A DNA stretch of 64,000 nucleotides from Atrina japonica (lineage: Eukaryota; Mollusca; Bivalvia; Pterioida; Pinnidae), in NCBI GenBank assembly GCA_030159075.1, contig BROG01000136.1, forward strand, positions 868,001 through 932,000, given 5' to 3'. Below, one piece after another: positions 21,665 to 34,900 of this stretch. Made by a program: the position numbers and the translations under genes. The notes below the pieces were generated by a model. The model had not been told where the DNA came from, ran no database searches, and saw only the letters and a program-made list of their open reading frames with translations. The first letter of the stretch is position 1, and the number at the start of each line of letters is the position of its first letter.

Positions 21665-22386
21665 TGTAACAATATGAGGTACGGGAGATAAATCTTTTTA
21701 GGAAATTATATACGTAAATAAATTGGTGTGACTTGAAATAGTATTGATGTATATTATATGTATTTTGGAAAATACGGGCAGCTAAAATTACATGATTTCT
21801 AATTCGGTCAAGTAAATATGTTGACAAAGTTAATTTAGATATAAAATTCCAAATTCAAAATTACTCAGCATAATATTTAGTAATATGACTTAGCATTATT
21901 ATAATATACTGTTTTGGATAAACAACTTGTCAACACCTTTACAAATTCAGCAGCAATTGAAGCTGCATGTTAAAAGGTCAAATATCTGTCATCATCAGTT
22001 TTGGTAAACACAGAATTGATGCTAATGATAATTAATATAAAGTACTGAAGTTGTACTAAGAATGATAATGTAAAAGGTTGCCAAAGGTTGCATTATGACA
22101 GATTTTGATGATGCAGGCGCCCGTATTCTTCCAATTGTAGATGCATTTAACTCTCTATAAGCTTCTAGAACTTTAGTGTTTTGCGTTGGTCAAAACTGAC
22201 AAATGTATATAAGCACTGGAGTTCTGGAAACGAGAGAGACGAGCGGGGAACCGCCTAGAGAGAACACCACCATACTCTCTGATTGTTGAAACATTGTTAC
22301 CATTGCTGTACTCTGCTGTGCTGAGAATAAAACTATACGATCACAGACCGAACTTTGAGTTATTGATATTTGTGGGTTGGTTTACA
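21665..22386 (+). repeat. 3' LTR
   Basis: 722 nt, TGTAAC...TTTACA, with TATATAAG at 22206-22213 and AATAAA at 22326-22331. It matches the 5' LTR except for eight one-base indels. Confidence 0.95.
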
Positions 22387-22990
22387 ACTTAAGCGGAAGA
22401 AAATAAATGATAACATTTTTTCAGGCACATAGAACAAACATTTCAGCGGCTACAATATCGCATTATACATAGAACATTTGCAACGGACAGAATTGTGTTT
22501 ACCGTGAACATAAAAAACACCTCTATGTTCCTTCTGCATGAAAGATAATGAAATAATTCTACATTTATTTTATGAATGCACACTTGTACAAGAATTATTT
22601 CCAAAACTTAAAGACAGGATTAATAGAAATAGTACCCAACATATATCTTTTAACTGTGTAATATATATGTTGCTGTGATATGTATAATGCACTCAATACA
22701 GTTGATCGTCTATTGAAAAATTATACATACGAAACTAAAACAACAGAAATAAAGGCTTAACATTGAAGTAATGAAATTAAGAATATTTAAATATGTAAAG
22801 TTAATAAAGTATATACATAACAAAAATGACACAATGGACAAATTTGACAAAAATGGAAGTATTTCGAAATGATTTATCTACGTTGAAAACATTAAGTCTC
22901 TCTCATTATGACAAGTACAAACTGTACTGTATGACCGTGATGTGCAACATGTGCAAAAATGTGTATGTCTGTGATTCTTGTAAGAAAGTA
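22387..22990 (+). pseudogene. LINE relic, 3' part after the LTR insertion
   Basis: Continues the relic of 9250-10397. Encodes, with stops, a LINE C-terminal zinc-knuckle-like segment, LCSFCMKDNEIILHLFYECT (about 22518-22580), then a tail ending CNMCKNVYVCDSCKK near 22990. The reading frame is restored across the ACTT target duplication, which supports a single parent sequence. Confidence 0.7.
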
Positions 22991-24760
22991 AAGGTGCTAT
23001 GAAGTAGGCTTGACATAACTACAGGCTAGAATTTAAATTCAATTCAACTTTTTGTCTCAATCAAGAATAACTTTACAAATATGTTATTAGATATAATATG
23101 AAATTATATTGCATAAATTTATGTAAATAAAACACTAACTTTGTAAATATGTATACATGCATCCCCAATGCATTTGTGTATTTGTTTATAAGGATATAAT
23201 ATACAAATATGTATAGTAAGGTTATATACACGTACATGTACGCACAGATTCGTGAACAAGAGGTACATGTATCTGTATGTGTATACAAGCATATATGTTT
23301 ATAATCATCGGTGTGTCAGTCAAAATAGATGTGTAGGTGTCTGTTCATGAATATATGCTGTATATTTGTATAATATGTAGCTATAGGATCAGTGCCAGTT
23401 TGTATGCATTGATTTTTGAATGTATTTGCGAGCGCATACATGTAGAGGATATACGTCTTCAAATACGATTCACGCGCATGGGTGGATGCATATGTATGTG
23501 AACATGTATGTATGTGTATGACTATGTGCATGCTTGAGTGTTTCATGTGTGTACAGATATTTTTATTATGAATATATACATATAGGTATGCAAGAAAATA
23601 TGAGTGAAAATTGAAAAAATATATTATCACTATACAGGTTGAAAAGATATATACGCGTTCCTGCACACAAAGGGCTACGACGCATACAGAGAGGGCCTAA
23701 TGAAAATAACAAAATCTATTTTATTGCTTTTGGTAAACACAGCTAATGTCCCTTCAAAGATGTATTAGCGAGAACAAATACCATATGTAAATTACCTGAC
23801 TACCTGAATTTTACTAAATATTTGAATTTACCATAATACCATAATTATACTAAATTTACCATGAAATTGCATGGTTAAAGATGAGTTAGGGAGAACAAAT
23901 ATTGAAATTTAAAATACCTAAATTTTAATAAATATTTGAATTATCAGAGAACCTAAATTTTATTTAATTTATTATAAAATTGTACAAAGAAAAATGTTTG
24001 AATTTACTTGGATATCTAAATTTATCTGTATAACACCTGTATTTTTAACTGGTGTTGAATTGCTCCAACAACTTACTTACCTTATAAAAACATCTTTTGT
24101 TCATACAATGTTGGAATAGGAGAAAACTGTTTTTTTCAAATGTTAAGAGGAAGATACCAGTAAATTGTTCTTATTGTTGTACTTCCTCTGTAATACCCTT
24201 TCTGGTACACTAAGTAGTTTTAAATACAATTACCATTTATATAATGGACTCCAGTCACAACAGTAAACAATACAATATACAAAATTTGAAATTATAGTTA
24301 ATGATTGAATGATGCGTGATGACAATTTGTATGAGTTTTCGTAACGCTGGACACTCTGATTCAGGGATGCACTATTAATAGTGGACTGTTATAGGTATTC
24401 AATAACGGATAGATTTTTTCCAATAAAATATGAGACATTCACCGAACCATCAATTTCATTGCTAAATGAAGTTCAGTGCATGACGATGACATCGTAAAAT
24501 TTATTAATGATCTAATGTATTGTGCACAATGATTTGTTTCACTGCAGTAGCTGCTACACATATATGTTGCATAATAATACTATCATAGTCAATTTTAGTC
24601 AAATATACAGGCAACATTCATTTAAATTATTTTAAGGGAAATTTTGGCATGCTAAAATTATATTTGATTATTTAAGTGTCTATGAGCCACATTTACTTGA
24701 ATAAGTAATTTTAGTTAAGATGAAGAAACAAATACAATACAATTTATAAAAGAGTTCTCA
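22991..24760. other. AT-rich intergenic with cryptic TACATG/TGTATG simplicity
   Basis: 23060-23600 is rich in TGTATG, TACATG and ATATGT words (cryptic simple sequence). 23790-24060 holds several irregular copies of an AAATTTACCAT/CTAAATTTTA motif. No gene recognised. Confidence 0.45.
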
Positions 24761-24784
24761 ATGGGTCTAAACAGTCACCTGAGT

Positions 24785-24875
24785 GAAATAAAACCCAGGT
24801 TTGGCAGCTTTTGGAGCCCCATAGGTCCTATCCACTTTTTAATCGCAAACGTAGTGCGGTTCCACATGAGGACAC
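24785..24875. repeat. Dispersed repeat fragment
   Basis: AGCCCCATAGGTCCTATCC and GTGCGGTTCCACATGAG resemble the units at 33870-33950 and 34560-34640. It adjoins the 3' end of the Penelope-like ORF. Confidence 0.4.
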
Positions 24876-24876
24876 G

Positions 24877-26620
24877 TCATCTCTGTGTCAATAATTTGTC
24901 AGTGAGTAATTTACCTCTGTATATGAAATCTTCATAATTTGTACACGCCTTGGCATATCGGATCATTTGTGAAATATACACTCCATATGCGGGTGACTGA
25001 GTTAAATTACTACTTAAATGTGGAAAATTTACGATGGGAAAGCCGAAATTGTCGCGTTTGTCGTATAGCTTAGTTGCTAATTTCCTGTCTGTGTCTATAT
25101 TAAGTAAAATATCTAAGTATGAAGCGTGTGTGCTTGATTCTGTTGTATCCTTAATTACTTGTTCGCTGGGATATATCGCATTGACATATGTATGAAAATT
25201 GTCATTATTAATTGACAAAACGTCGTCGATATATCTAAATGTCAAATTACACGCTAACTTTTTTTTCTTTTGATTCAGCAGTTTCTGAATGAAGTCTGCT
25301 TCGTAGGAATAAAGGAACCGGTCGGCCAATAAAGGGGCACGATTAGTTCCCATAGGAATACCGACAGTTTGTTGAAAGACCACGTCTTCGAACATTACAT
25401 ATATATTGTCTATTAGAAATTCCAACATGTTTTTAGATCAACTTCAGTGTATTTATGTCTGGAATCAGAGTGGTGTTTGACAAAGTAAGTATCCTGATAG
25501 CCAATCACTAGATATTTAAATTTTTGGGTACCACCTTTAGTGTAAAAACAGTTGTTTAAAATGCTTTCTTTTAATTTTTTATGTTATGTTATGGAATAGT
25601 TGTGTAAAGAGTAGAGAAGTAATACGATTTGATACTGTGAATTCGAGAAAAATTCTGTGCCTTCAAATTTCCTAAAAGCTGTTTAGAATTTTATAGTATC
25701 CACATCTGATTTACACCGCTTCTCGAATAAGCAACTGTACAGTGTTGTTGAAGTTTCTCCTTAACGGTTGTCAATATCTTGGTAAGGAGTAAAGATAAAG
25801 GTTTGGTAGAACATTTTCTGAATCCTGCTATGTATCTTTGCTTATATGGAGTTTTATGAAGTTTAGGTATCCAGTATAAATGTGGTAGCTCGAAATCAGT
25901 ATCCGTTGTAGGTATATCAAATGAACGTAATACGGACACGTGATTTTGAAGGATCTCGTCCTTTGAAAGTGAGCTACATGTGTATGTAGGATTTCCAGAA
26001 TTCGTATTAAACCCAAGTTCTTCTAATAAACAATTATTATAATGTGCCTTACAAATAAAAAACTTTATTATTTGAGGCTTTGTCTGCTGGTACCAGTACA
26101 TATTGGTCATGTAATCTATCCAGTTCAGTTACTACTTCTTGATCATTAAATACAGAGGGATAACGTGTTTTCATAGTCCCTTAAAGATTTCGAATACGAG
26201 ATTTTATCAACCATCGTGTGACTTTTAGCCATTCAGACAAAGTGTCTTGTTCTAAGTCTTCATGTCTGGTCCATCGTCTGGAATTCATAACTAAACTGAT
26301 ATTCTGACGCCAATTAAAGAAATGGGCCTCCCGGTATTTAGGGCCCCTTAAAATAAGATTTTTGAAGCTTTCATTTTCATCAATAGAAACGTCGCCTGTG
26401 ATGACATGCCCGACAGGACTGTATTTGAAAGGAGATGAAGCACATGAACATGTGACAGTGTTGTGTAGAAGATGGTTGATGTCCAGCACTGCAAAACCTG
26501 TTTGTAATTGAATAGCTTGGTTGCGATGCTAGGTGTATAGCTATATGAAATGCAAATGTGTTCTTCAATTTAACATATGGTGGAACACAGGACTGAACTT
26601 TTTTGTGATTCAAAACATTG
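24877..26620 (-). pseudogene. Penelope-like reverse transcriptase relic
   Basis: RT of the Penelope-like (PLE) type common in marine invertebrates (clade is inference). Frames from N to C: about 26489-26181 (RGPKYRE, LSEWLKV), 26110-25691 (LPHLYWIPKLHK, STKPLSLLLTKIL, YSRSGVNQMWIL), a damaged stretch 25690-25430 (FSTLYTTIP, FVKHHSDS), and 25428-24877 (VGIPMGTNRAPLLADRFLY, FRYIDDVLS, SYLDILLNIDTD, LYDKRDNFGFPIVNFPHL, AYGVYISQMIRYA). Motif C YIDD is intact. In motif A the codon at 25619-25621 gives Tyr where the family has Asp, which should abolish catalysis. No GIY-YIG endonuclease motif was found. Several frame breaks; a dead copy. Confidence 0.82.
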
Positions 26621-26892
26621 CTTAGTTTAAAGTGTCTATGCCTTTATTTGTAAATGTTAGTTTAAAGAAAAGACGTTTCTGTTCAGAACAGTCATCGTTT
26701 GTAACTCATGTAGACTTAAACAGTCTGTGATAGGCGATGTCCATTATAACGAAGTTCAGTATGTATTCTGGGGTTGAAAAATCCGTGAAGGGGTTCATTC
26801 TTGCTCCCTGAAAAAATTCATTAAGAATTTTAAAAGGAACAGAATAAAGTTTGCTTCGAATGTGATGAAGACCAAATTTTCTGGTAACGTAT

Positions 26893-27965
26893 TTGAGTCA
26901 TGAAAAAAAAAGAAAAATCACTGTTTACGGTAAATATTGTTTAATTAATATGTTAGCAATTTCAGAATTAATATATGTTGCTTCTGCCTTACCATTACCA
27001 GATGAAAACTTTATCAAATTGATAAATAAATCCATTTTAATTTTATATGGCATGCTAAAGATAGAATTAAAAAAAACTTTGATTTGACCCGTAAAGAAAA
27101 GTTAAATAGGGTAGTCGACATTGATACAAAGTTAAGATATTAAAAATCTATTTGGATATTAAGGTTATAAAAACAAAAGGTTTTACATACAAAATTGAAA
27201 ACAGTAACCTCTTAGAAAATGATTTAGATTTAGAAACTGTCATGAAAACAAATGAACCAAAATATGATAAATTTGATATGATCAGAAAATTGCCTTATTT
27301 CTTTTAAAGAAATAATTATATGATTTAACAAATGTAAAAAGATAATAGACAGATAAACAAATTAAAAACGATGTTCTACAACAATCAGTATGGAATAATG
27401 TCACAGTCAATAATAATGGCGAAACTTTGTTCTTTAGAAATTGGATTAATGTATATAAAAGACCTATACAATAATAATGCTACTTTTAAAAACTTAAATG
27501 ACCTCAAAGATGTTATTACGATTATGGAAAAATTGGTTATGTGAATACATGCAACATAAAACATCACTGAGGGCAATGAGTAAAAACTTTGATTTTGGAA
27601 ATATAGAACATAAATATAAAAGAAAAACAAAACTTGTTTAAAACTGGGTATGGCCGATTACCTTATATCAATTGTAGTTTTTATATGACAACTTGTTATC
27701 TAAACATTCCAAAAAAACATGCATACATCAGTCACCTCTTTCTTGTGAATTGAACGTGAGTAAAGAGTCACGGGAAAACATTTACATATATAAAAGACGA
27801 AATTATTGACAAAAATGTAGCATATTTTAATGTCAGGCTATTAAACAAACTTCTTGCCAATAGCCTTTACCTGAGCAAATGGAAAAATATAAATAGAAAT
27901 GGTACTTTATGTAAATCTGAAATAGAAAATACTTCACATCTTGTTTTGATTGTAAAAATATCTCT
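26893..27965 (+). pseudogene. LINE relic, C-terminal RT part
   Basis: Begins ITVYGKYCLINMLAISELIY and then YVASALPLPDENFIKLINKS, the region after the RT core of a LINE ORF2 (compare LGKITVIKSLLF at 9600). After 27087 the frames break often: segments near 27360-27480 (ETLFFRNWINVY), 27640-27700 and 27890-27960 (KSEIENTSHLVFDC) still look like the C-terminal domain. An old, decayed copy, distinct from the 9250-22990 relic. Confidence 0.65.
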
Positions 27966-28475
27966 AGAATTTGGAACTTCTAATTTTAGTAACAGGTTTT
28001 AACATAATATGGAAATATATTGGTTTGGTTTTTATTATGAATAAAATGCCAAAACCCACATTTTTGACAATTTGATACCTTTTATAACATGCAGAATTTA
28101 TAAATATAAAATGTATTATAGAATCCACAGATAAGAAAAAAAGGAAATTAATATGAATACCAGTTAAAAACAATCATTATTTTTTCAACACATCCCTGAA
28201 TTATTAAAATTTGATTACATAATATTAAATTAAATACATTTTATGACTTTTTATAGTGAAGTAATTTAAATATAACAGTGATTGCCTTGTAAAGCAAACT
28301 TATTTTGCTCAGTAATTAGATGAATTATTTAAAGGGGCAATATATATTTATTAATGTGTGTATGGAAATGTGTATTCATGCGTGTGCATTTGTGAATGTA
28401 TGTCTGTATGTATGTATGTATGTATGTATGTATGTATGTATGTATGTATGTATGTGTATGTATGTAATATAAATC

Positions 28476-28528
<53 letters not shown>

Positions 28529-30333
28529 GTAATTATTTTTCATTCAGTCTCATGATATTATTTTAAATAAAAAACATCTTTGTCATATATTTGTTTTCAT
28601 AAATCCCAACACTGTGTACAACAAAGTATTCTTACTAGAGAATAATAAAATACGATAAGTCAAACTAATTCAACTTGCATCAAACATGATAGGTTAAGAT
28701 AACAGGATATTCAATATTTTGAAAAGCAAACCTTTCATTATACACAAAATTATTCAACCACTGTACTAACTGAAATTGTAAAAACTTTGCATGTGTCCAG
28801 TGAGACAGATATCACGGACTTCAATCTACCTGTACGACTTCTTTTTATTGAAACATTTATACAAAATCTCTGGGAAAATAACTATTGCCTTCTTTGCTAA
28901 TTAACGTTCATATCTACATCGTAGTTAAGTAATTTTGGGAAAAAATCGCAACTGAAAGAAAAAAAATCGCAACTTTCCATAATATCTTGAAGTAAAATGA
29001 CATATGATCAGACTTCTATCAACAATAATGAAATGCAAAATAGACACACCCATCTCATTACATATCATTTGTACAAATGTTTGCCAACTTCAAATATAAT
29101 ATGTTTTGATTGAATATAAAATGATAATCAATGATGCGTGAATTCTTTCAATATCACTGAATATCAATATAAAAATTGTATCAAAGGTACAGTAATTTAA
29201 TTGATATGGCTGACATAATATATTACAACCCTCCTATAGTGAACTATATTTCACAAAGGATAACTAGAAAATTATAAGGCATTTTAGCAATATGCCAAGT
29301 TTGATAACTACAGACAAGGTCATTCACCTACCACCCTTTCCAGCATATTCAGTTATTCAAAGTACAGATGACCTTTGACTTATGAACCAATGACGTTGAC
29401 ATTTGATAAGATATTGCATGTCCGTTCCAACAACTTCCAAAAAGCACATGGTTTATACAGACATGATAATTTTTAAGGAATTAGCGTTTTATGTTATTCC
29501 AAATACAGATGTAATTGTCAATCATCTTGCGATTATTTTCAAAACTTTCTATATGTCAAAATAAAAAAATTTCAAATGAATTGACAAACAATTTATGTTT
29601 TTTAACAAAACTGTAATTTTCAATTTTTATACAGTGTAGTCAATTTTACCGTGTCATATTTTTGACCAATCACATGCCTTTATTAAATTTTCATATCAAT
29701 TGACGCTTTGTAACATCTGCTATTGAATTCCTCATACCAAATATTACATACTAGTATAATACTATATTTAGCAAAATCTACATAACATTACATTTTGAAA
29801 TATCGCAGGCGTTTATTTTGTTACCTTGGCAACCGACACTTCAGAAACATTTACTATTGAATTTGCAACGTCGAAATACAAGTGTATAACAAAATAAGAA
29901 AATATCTACAATTTGACCAGTGACACTTTTACACTTTCTGCCACTGAAATCGTAATCGAAAAAACCCTATGGTACAGTTAAATATCAAACTTTTGACTAA
30001 TCACGGGCTTTAATTACTATGGGAACCGACGATTCCGTTAAATCTATCATCGAATTAATAATGCCAGAATACAATATAATATTTTTCGTTAAAATCTATA
30101 ATAAAAGATACCTTTATATACAATGTTCGAAAAATATGACGACATCAACATTATTATGATTCAAGAGTTTTCTCCCCTCGTGTATTCATAAACTTTACAT
30201 ATTATAGAAAGAAATAGTTGAAATGAAATTGTAACAATTTGCAAATAAGGAGCAGGGAACTAGACAAAACAATGACATCATCCTTCGCCTTGCCAAGAGC
30301 GTATCAAAGTAATCCGATTGATATACAGCATCC
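27966..30333. other. Intergenic, no gene seen
   Basis: AT-rich, separating the LINE relic from the 3' end of sulfotransferase gene B. Apart from the microsatellites at 28400-28524, nothing is recognised. Confidence 0.5.
28400..28524. repeat. (TATG)n and (GT)n microsatellites
   Basis: About 14 TATG units (28400-28458), a short spacer, then about 23 GT units (28478-28524). Confidence 0.95.
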
Positions 30334-30443
30334 CTATGTATAGGTATATGTAAATTTGGACTGTTTCATTTTCTTTTCTAACATATCATCAAATTTTTCA
30401 TTCTGTGTCACTGTGAACCAGTTTTTCCAGTCCCCAATATTAC
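30334..30443 (-). CDS. Sulfotransferase B, exon 6
   Basis: 110 nt; acceptor AATTGTCAG, ends TAG at 30334-30336. Encodes [20 protein letters not shown], the PAPS-contacting C-terminus. Confidence 0.88.
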
Positions 30444-31907
30444 CTGACAATTTACAAAGAAAATCATGTATTTGAGAGATAGTATGCAATGCAAAATAAT
30501 CTTACAATAATAATAAAAGTTGTGGTTTTGTTGTTACATACATACTGACATGCATACGGATGTACATACATGCATAGATATGTAATTCTTGTTTGTTTGT
30601 TTGTTTGTTTGTTTGTTTGTTGTTGTGTAACGTCTCACTCAAGAATCTTTCACTCATATGCAGACGTCTCCAAATGCCAGTGAAGGGCTTCAAATTTTGG
30701 CCTATGCTCGGCACTGACGGCCATTGAGCAGTGAGGGCTATTTAACGTGCCGACACCTACTGTGAACCTGGACCTCGGTTTTTACTGTCTCATCCGAAAG
30801 ATAGAAAACCAATCTGCCGCCAGCTAGACTCGAACTTACGACCTTACGATCAAGAGTCGAGCGCGCTACCGTCTGAGCCAGGTCGGCTCATGTAATTCAT
30901 AATTTAAAGCAAAATCAAATACACTATATTTCATATACGTTTAAGAACAATGAATATAATAACATAGACCACTGACTAATTAAAATTGGATTTAGGCATT
31001 TATTTTCCTTAACACGTTAACGGGAGCTGTTTGTTCCATGTTTTACAGGTGAACAAGTATCAGTTATGTTTCTGATATGCACGAGTTGTCGTAACTGTGT
31101 TGAAAAAAATGACACAACATTGCACTGTTTACATTACGATATATATTGAAGTATAGTGGACTACTCATGCATTTAAATCTATGATTTGGTTTTCCGCAAA
31201 AATAAATTTTTCATGGCCCCTGATCCAACCTCTGGATTTCCAGAATCCTCCGTGTTTGTCCAATATTCACCAGATATATATTATATTGTATCCCAGACAT
31301 CCCGAAGATTTATATTTTCGAATTTGTGAATTTTATGATAGACAAGTTTCAATGCAATATGTATCTCGTTTTACCTTTCCTAAAAATGACTTTTGGAACC
31401 CGCCTGTTTCTTTGATCTTTGTTGCATTCCGCTGCTTTCAAATTGTAAAAATTGCATTTCGCAGCAATTTCATCTAGAATCACGTCATCGATGTCAACTT
31501 TAAGAATTCTTTTTTTTCTTTTTTTTTTTTTTTGTTTTGTTTTTTGTTTTTTTTTTTTTTTTTTCTTTTTTTTATTTTTGTTGGTTTTTTTATAATTTTT
31601 TAATATTTTTTTTTCTTTTTTGTTTTTTTTTTTCTTGTTTTTTTTTTTTTTTTTTTGTGATTATTTTTGTGTTATTTTTTTTTTTTTTTGTTTTTTTTTT
31701 TTTTTATTTTTTTTTTTTTTTTTTTTTTCTTTTTTTTTTTTGTTTTTTTTTTTTTTTATTTTTTTTTTATTTTTTTTTTTTTTTTTTTCTGTTTTTTTCT
31801 TTTTATTTTTTTCTGTGCTACCTTTTTTACCTCTTTGAGCGGCGTCTGAAAACATAGAAATTCGTCATTTCTTTCCATTAAAGATAGTTTTCGGTTATTT
31901 TCATAAC

Positions 31908-31980
<73 letters not shown>

Positions 31981-34900
31981 CTATACTTACCTTTTTCATA
32001 TCTTCAAAGAAAAGTGGCAAACATTTATCATCGTTGCTTTCAGATATAAATTTTTCGTATTCCTTTATGTACTCTGTCCATGGTCCAAAACTACCTTTTA
32101 AATATCAAGTACACAAGTTATTAACGGTTACTATATTAATATATGAATTCTAAAAATATATTTGATTTATATTAAGCTTGATTGTGAGTGCCCTTATAAA
32201 ACACACACTTTACTTTACATCTAAGTTCCTGTTCAATGAATACACGAGCGAGTGCATTGTCAAATTGCACTTCAATTTTTACGAACTGATGGTACAGCGA
32301 CCCAATCACAAACATTTGTATCTATCCTTGGGTGAAGATGTGAAAGGTGAAATAACACAAAACCATATACGTTCAAATCTCATTGACTTTGACATGACCC
32401 TGATTTAAAGTATTAACCCGTTCATGCCAAATATGTACTGTATACCCGGAAATTTTCGCCAAATCAATCCGGTGTGAATATGTTTTTTGTGGTAAAGGGC
32501 GAAAATTATATAGGGCTAAATTTTCAAAGTATAAGGTATACAATGCAAGTCCCTGTGTATATCAATATCTTGTAGGGATATACACATATTATGCATTTCT
32601 GTATTTGTTAAAGATACGGGGATACTTTCATAACTAATTACTCTTTGAATCTGGCTACATGTTAAAGAGAAACATCAAATCAATATAAAATGCTTTAGAA
32701 AGTGATAAAGTAATTATTTTCAATAAATAATCAGTGACTATGCAAAATACTCAAATGGATATTCGTTCTGTGACAACGGAGTATTCAATATCTAAATTAA
32801 AAATCCAATAGGATATGATAAAGAATTTAGAAGAATGTATTTTAAAGATAGACAATGGCATAAATGTCTCGCCAACAGCGGGAAAAACATCTTTAAAAAC
32901 ACTGAAAATTGTAGAGGGTACAATTATAGAGTCTAGGGTAACTTGGTATGAGAATGGCTAATGACATTCAGAGTACTTTTGTGGGTTAGAGAGAAAGATT
33001 TTTGATAACAAGACAATGTATGGACGAGAATGGAAACTTACTTACATAACAAAACGAAATTCCGATAGCCTAAAAGTTCTGGAAAATGTATATCAAAGTA
33101 AAATTAAAATTGGTGAGACTAATACAGAAAACATAACGGAAGTTTACTTGGGATCCTATCGGGCCATATATCGCCATCCTCCTAGTTGCACTTTAGTGTA
33201 CTGGGATGGAAAAGTAAAGATATTCCGGGAATTAACAATGGTAATTGACAATGCAAAATTAATCAGTATGCAGACGATACATTCCTTCTCCGAGACGGTT
33301 ACGATAGTGAATTATCATTAAAACAGCAATGAATGTAATATTTAACGTAAGGAAAATCTCGGGACTAAACTTCAATGTGTCAAAAATTTAGAGGGAATGA
33401 TTACGTTCAAGAACAGGTTACAATAAAAAGAGACCAAATGGCTTTAACGGTCACCTGAGAAAACATTCCTGTCAAGTTTGGTTAACATTAGTCAAACGGT
33501 CCTTGAGAAGTCGAAAATCTCTCAAAACTCTTATATTTTCCGTTTTCGTAGGTGCTTGTGACCTTGAGCTTTGACCCCATGACCTTGAAATTTTGTCAAA
33601 ATGATCCTTAAATAAACCCTAACAACTTCCTGATATACCTTTGTATACAAAAAGTCAATCAGTTTTGAGTTATTAAGCCATTTACACAAAACTGTACCCT
33701 GTTTACTGAAGCGTCTCCTAGTGGACCCTTTATGGACATACTTCCTTTTCGTTGGCAAACTTTGTAGATAATGACTTTATAATAAGGCATACAAAATTAG
33801 AACATCATCTGAGCACTATTCATGAGAAGAAAATTTTAAAAGATGTACTAAAATTTGGACGTTTTTGCCCCTTTCAGGGTCCCAAGGGTCCTAGCACCTT
33901 TTCATTCACAAACTTCATGCGGTTTTACATTGAGAGTGTTATATGCTTAGATTGGTTAAAATTGGCTCACTGGATAATAGGATAAAACAGTCCAAAACAT
34001 TATAATCAATATTAAATAAACCCCGTTGGTGTCCACCCGGCAATTTCTGCCCTATTGTTATGAACATTTTGCTCCTTTCACTTTATCTCAATCTATCATA
34101 CATTTCAAGGAAATGTGAAAAATCCACTAAACGTGTAAAGAATTAAAATATGGGGCAACCTGACAATTTGGTCCTAATGATTTTTTTATAGATCTTTGCG
34201 TGCTGAACATTTTCCGTTCTTTCACTTACCCTCTATCTATTATACTTTTCAAGAAAATGTCAAAAACATATAAAAATTGAAATATCCAAAAAAAGTGTAA
34301 ATAACTCACAAAAGAGTCGACCAGACAATTTCCACCAAATAAGATATTGTTCGATTTCTGCATGCCGCTTTGATAATTTTTCAGATGCATGTATTAAATC
34401 AAAAATATCTGCTAACTCAATTCTTCTATATTTAGTCATGGCAGCCATGTTTGGTTCTAGCCCCGTTTCATCCGCAAAATCTATGCAGCTTTAATATAAT
34501 CATGCATACCAAATTTGATAGTCACTTGACCTTTCATCAATGAGATTTTAAAATGTTCGGTTCCTTTTGGCTCTTTGGGGGCCCCATGGGTCCTAGCCCC
34601 TTTTCATTATCAAACTATATTATGCTTTACATGGGAATGATTTATGCCGAGTTCGGTTAAAATTGACCCACTGGTTCTTGAGAAGAAGCAAACAATCAAC
34701 GTCTATTAAAATTTCAAGAAACAATACAAAATATTTTTTCTGCAACTTTCCATTGCCATTATGCCAATGGTCATGGAACATAAACACCCAGAAAGACTTT
34801 AATGCCAATTTCCTTGAACACTCTACGTATCTAAAAAAAAAAAACATATGCATTTGAAGTCGTTAGGACTGATGTTTAGAACCATTACTGTAGTTAGACA

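Larger units (their letters stand above)
10398..22386 (+). mobile_element. Ty3/gypsy-type LTR retroelement with env and accessory ORFs
   Basis: A nearly 12-kb element bounded by LTRs of 724 and 722 nt that start TGTAAC and end TTTACA. The flanks carry a 4-bp direct repeat, ACTT (10394-10397 and 22387-22390). Order: 5' LTR, primer-binding-site-like motif, leader with a splice donor, gag, protease, RT, RNase H, integrase, three or four small ORFs, env, two small ORFs, a motif-rich non-coding stretch, polypurine tract, 3' LTR. The RT and integrase motifs are Ty3/gypsy type (Metaviridae). Frames are broken many times by single-base shifts, often near homopolymers. Possession of env makes it errantivirus-like in layout; the bivalve Steamer element, by contrast, lacks env. 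Whether it has a named relative cannot be told from sequence alone. Confidence 0.92.

Noticed and set aside
10398..22386. Identification as the Steamer element of clams
   Set aside because: Steamer lacks env and accessory ORFs; the layout here is different, and sequence comparison cannot be run.
30815..30889. Functional tRNA-Lys gene
   Set aside because: It is the head of a SINE with body, AAAC tail and target duplication; stems are imperfect.
31537..31857. Phe-rich and Lys-rich ORFs on both strands
   Set aside because: By-products of the T-rich insert in sulfotransferase B exon 5.
34260..34448. 62-residue minus-strand ORF starting MAAMTKYRRIEL
   Set aside because: No recognised family, in an intron among dispersed repeats, and no splice support.
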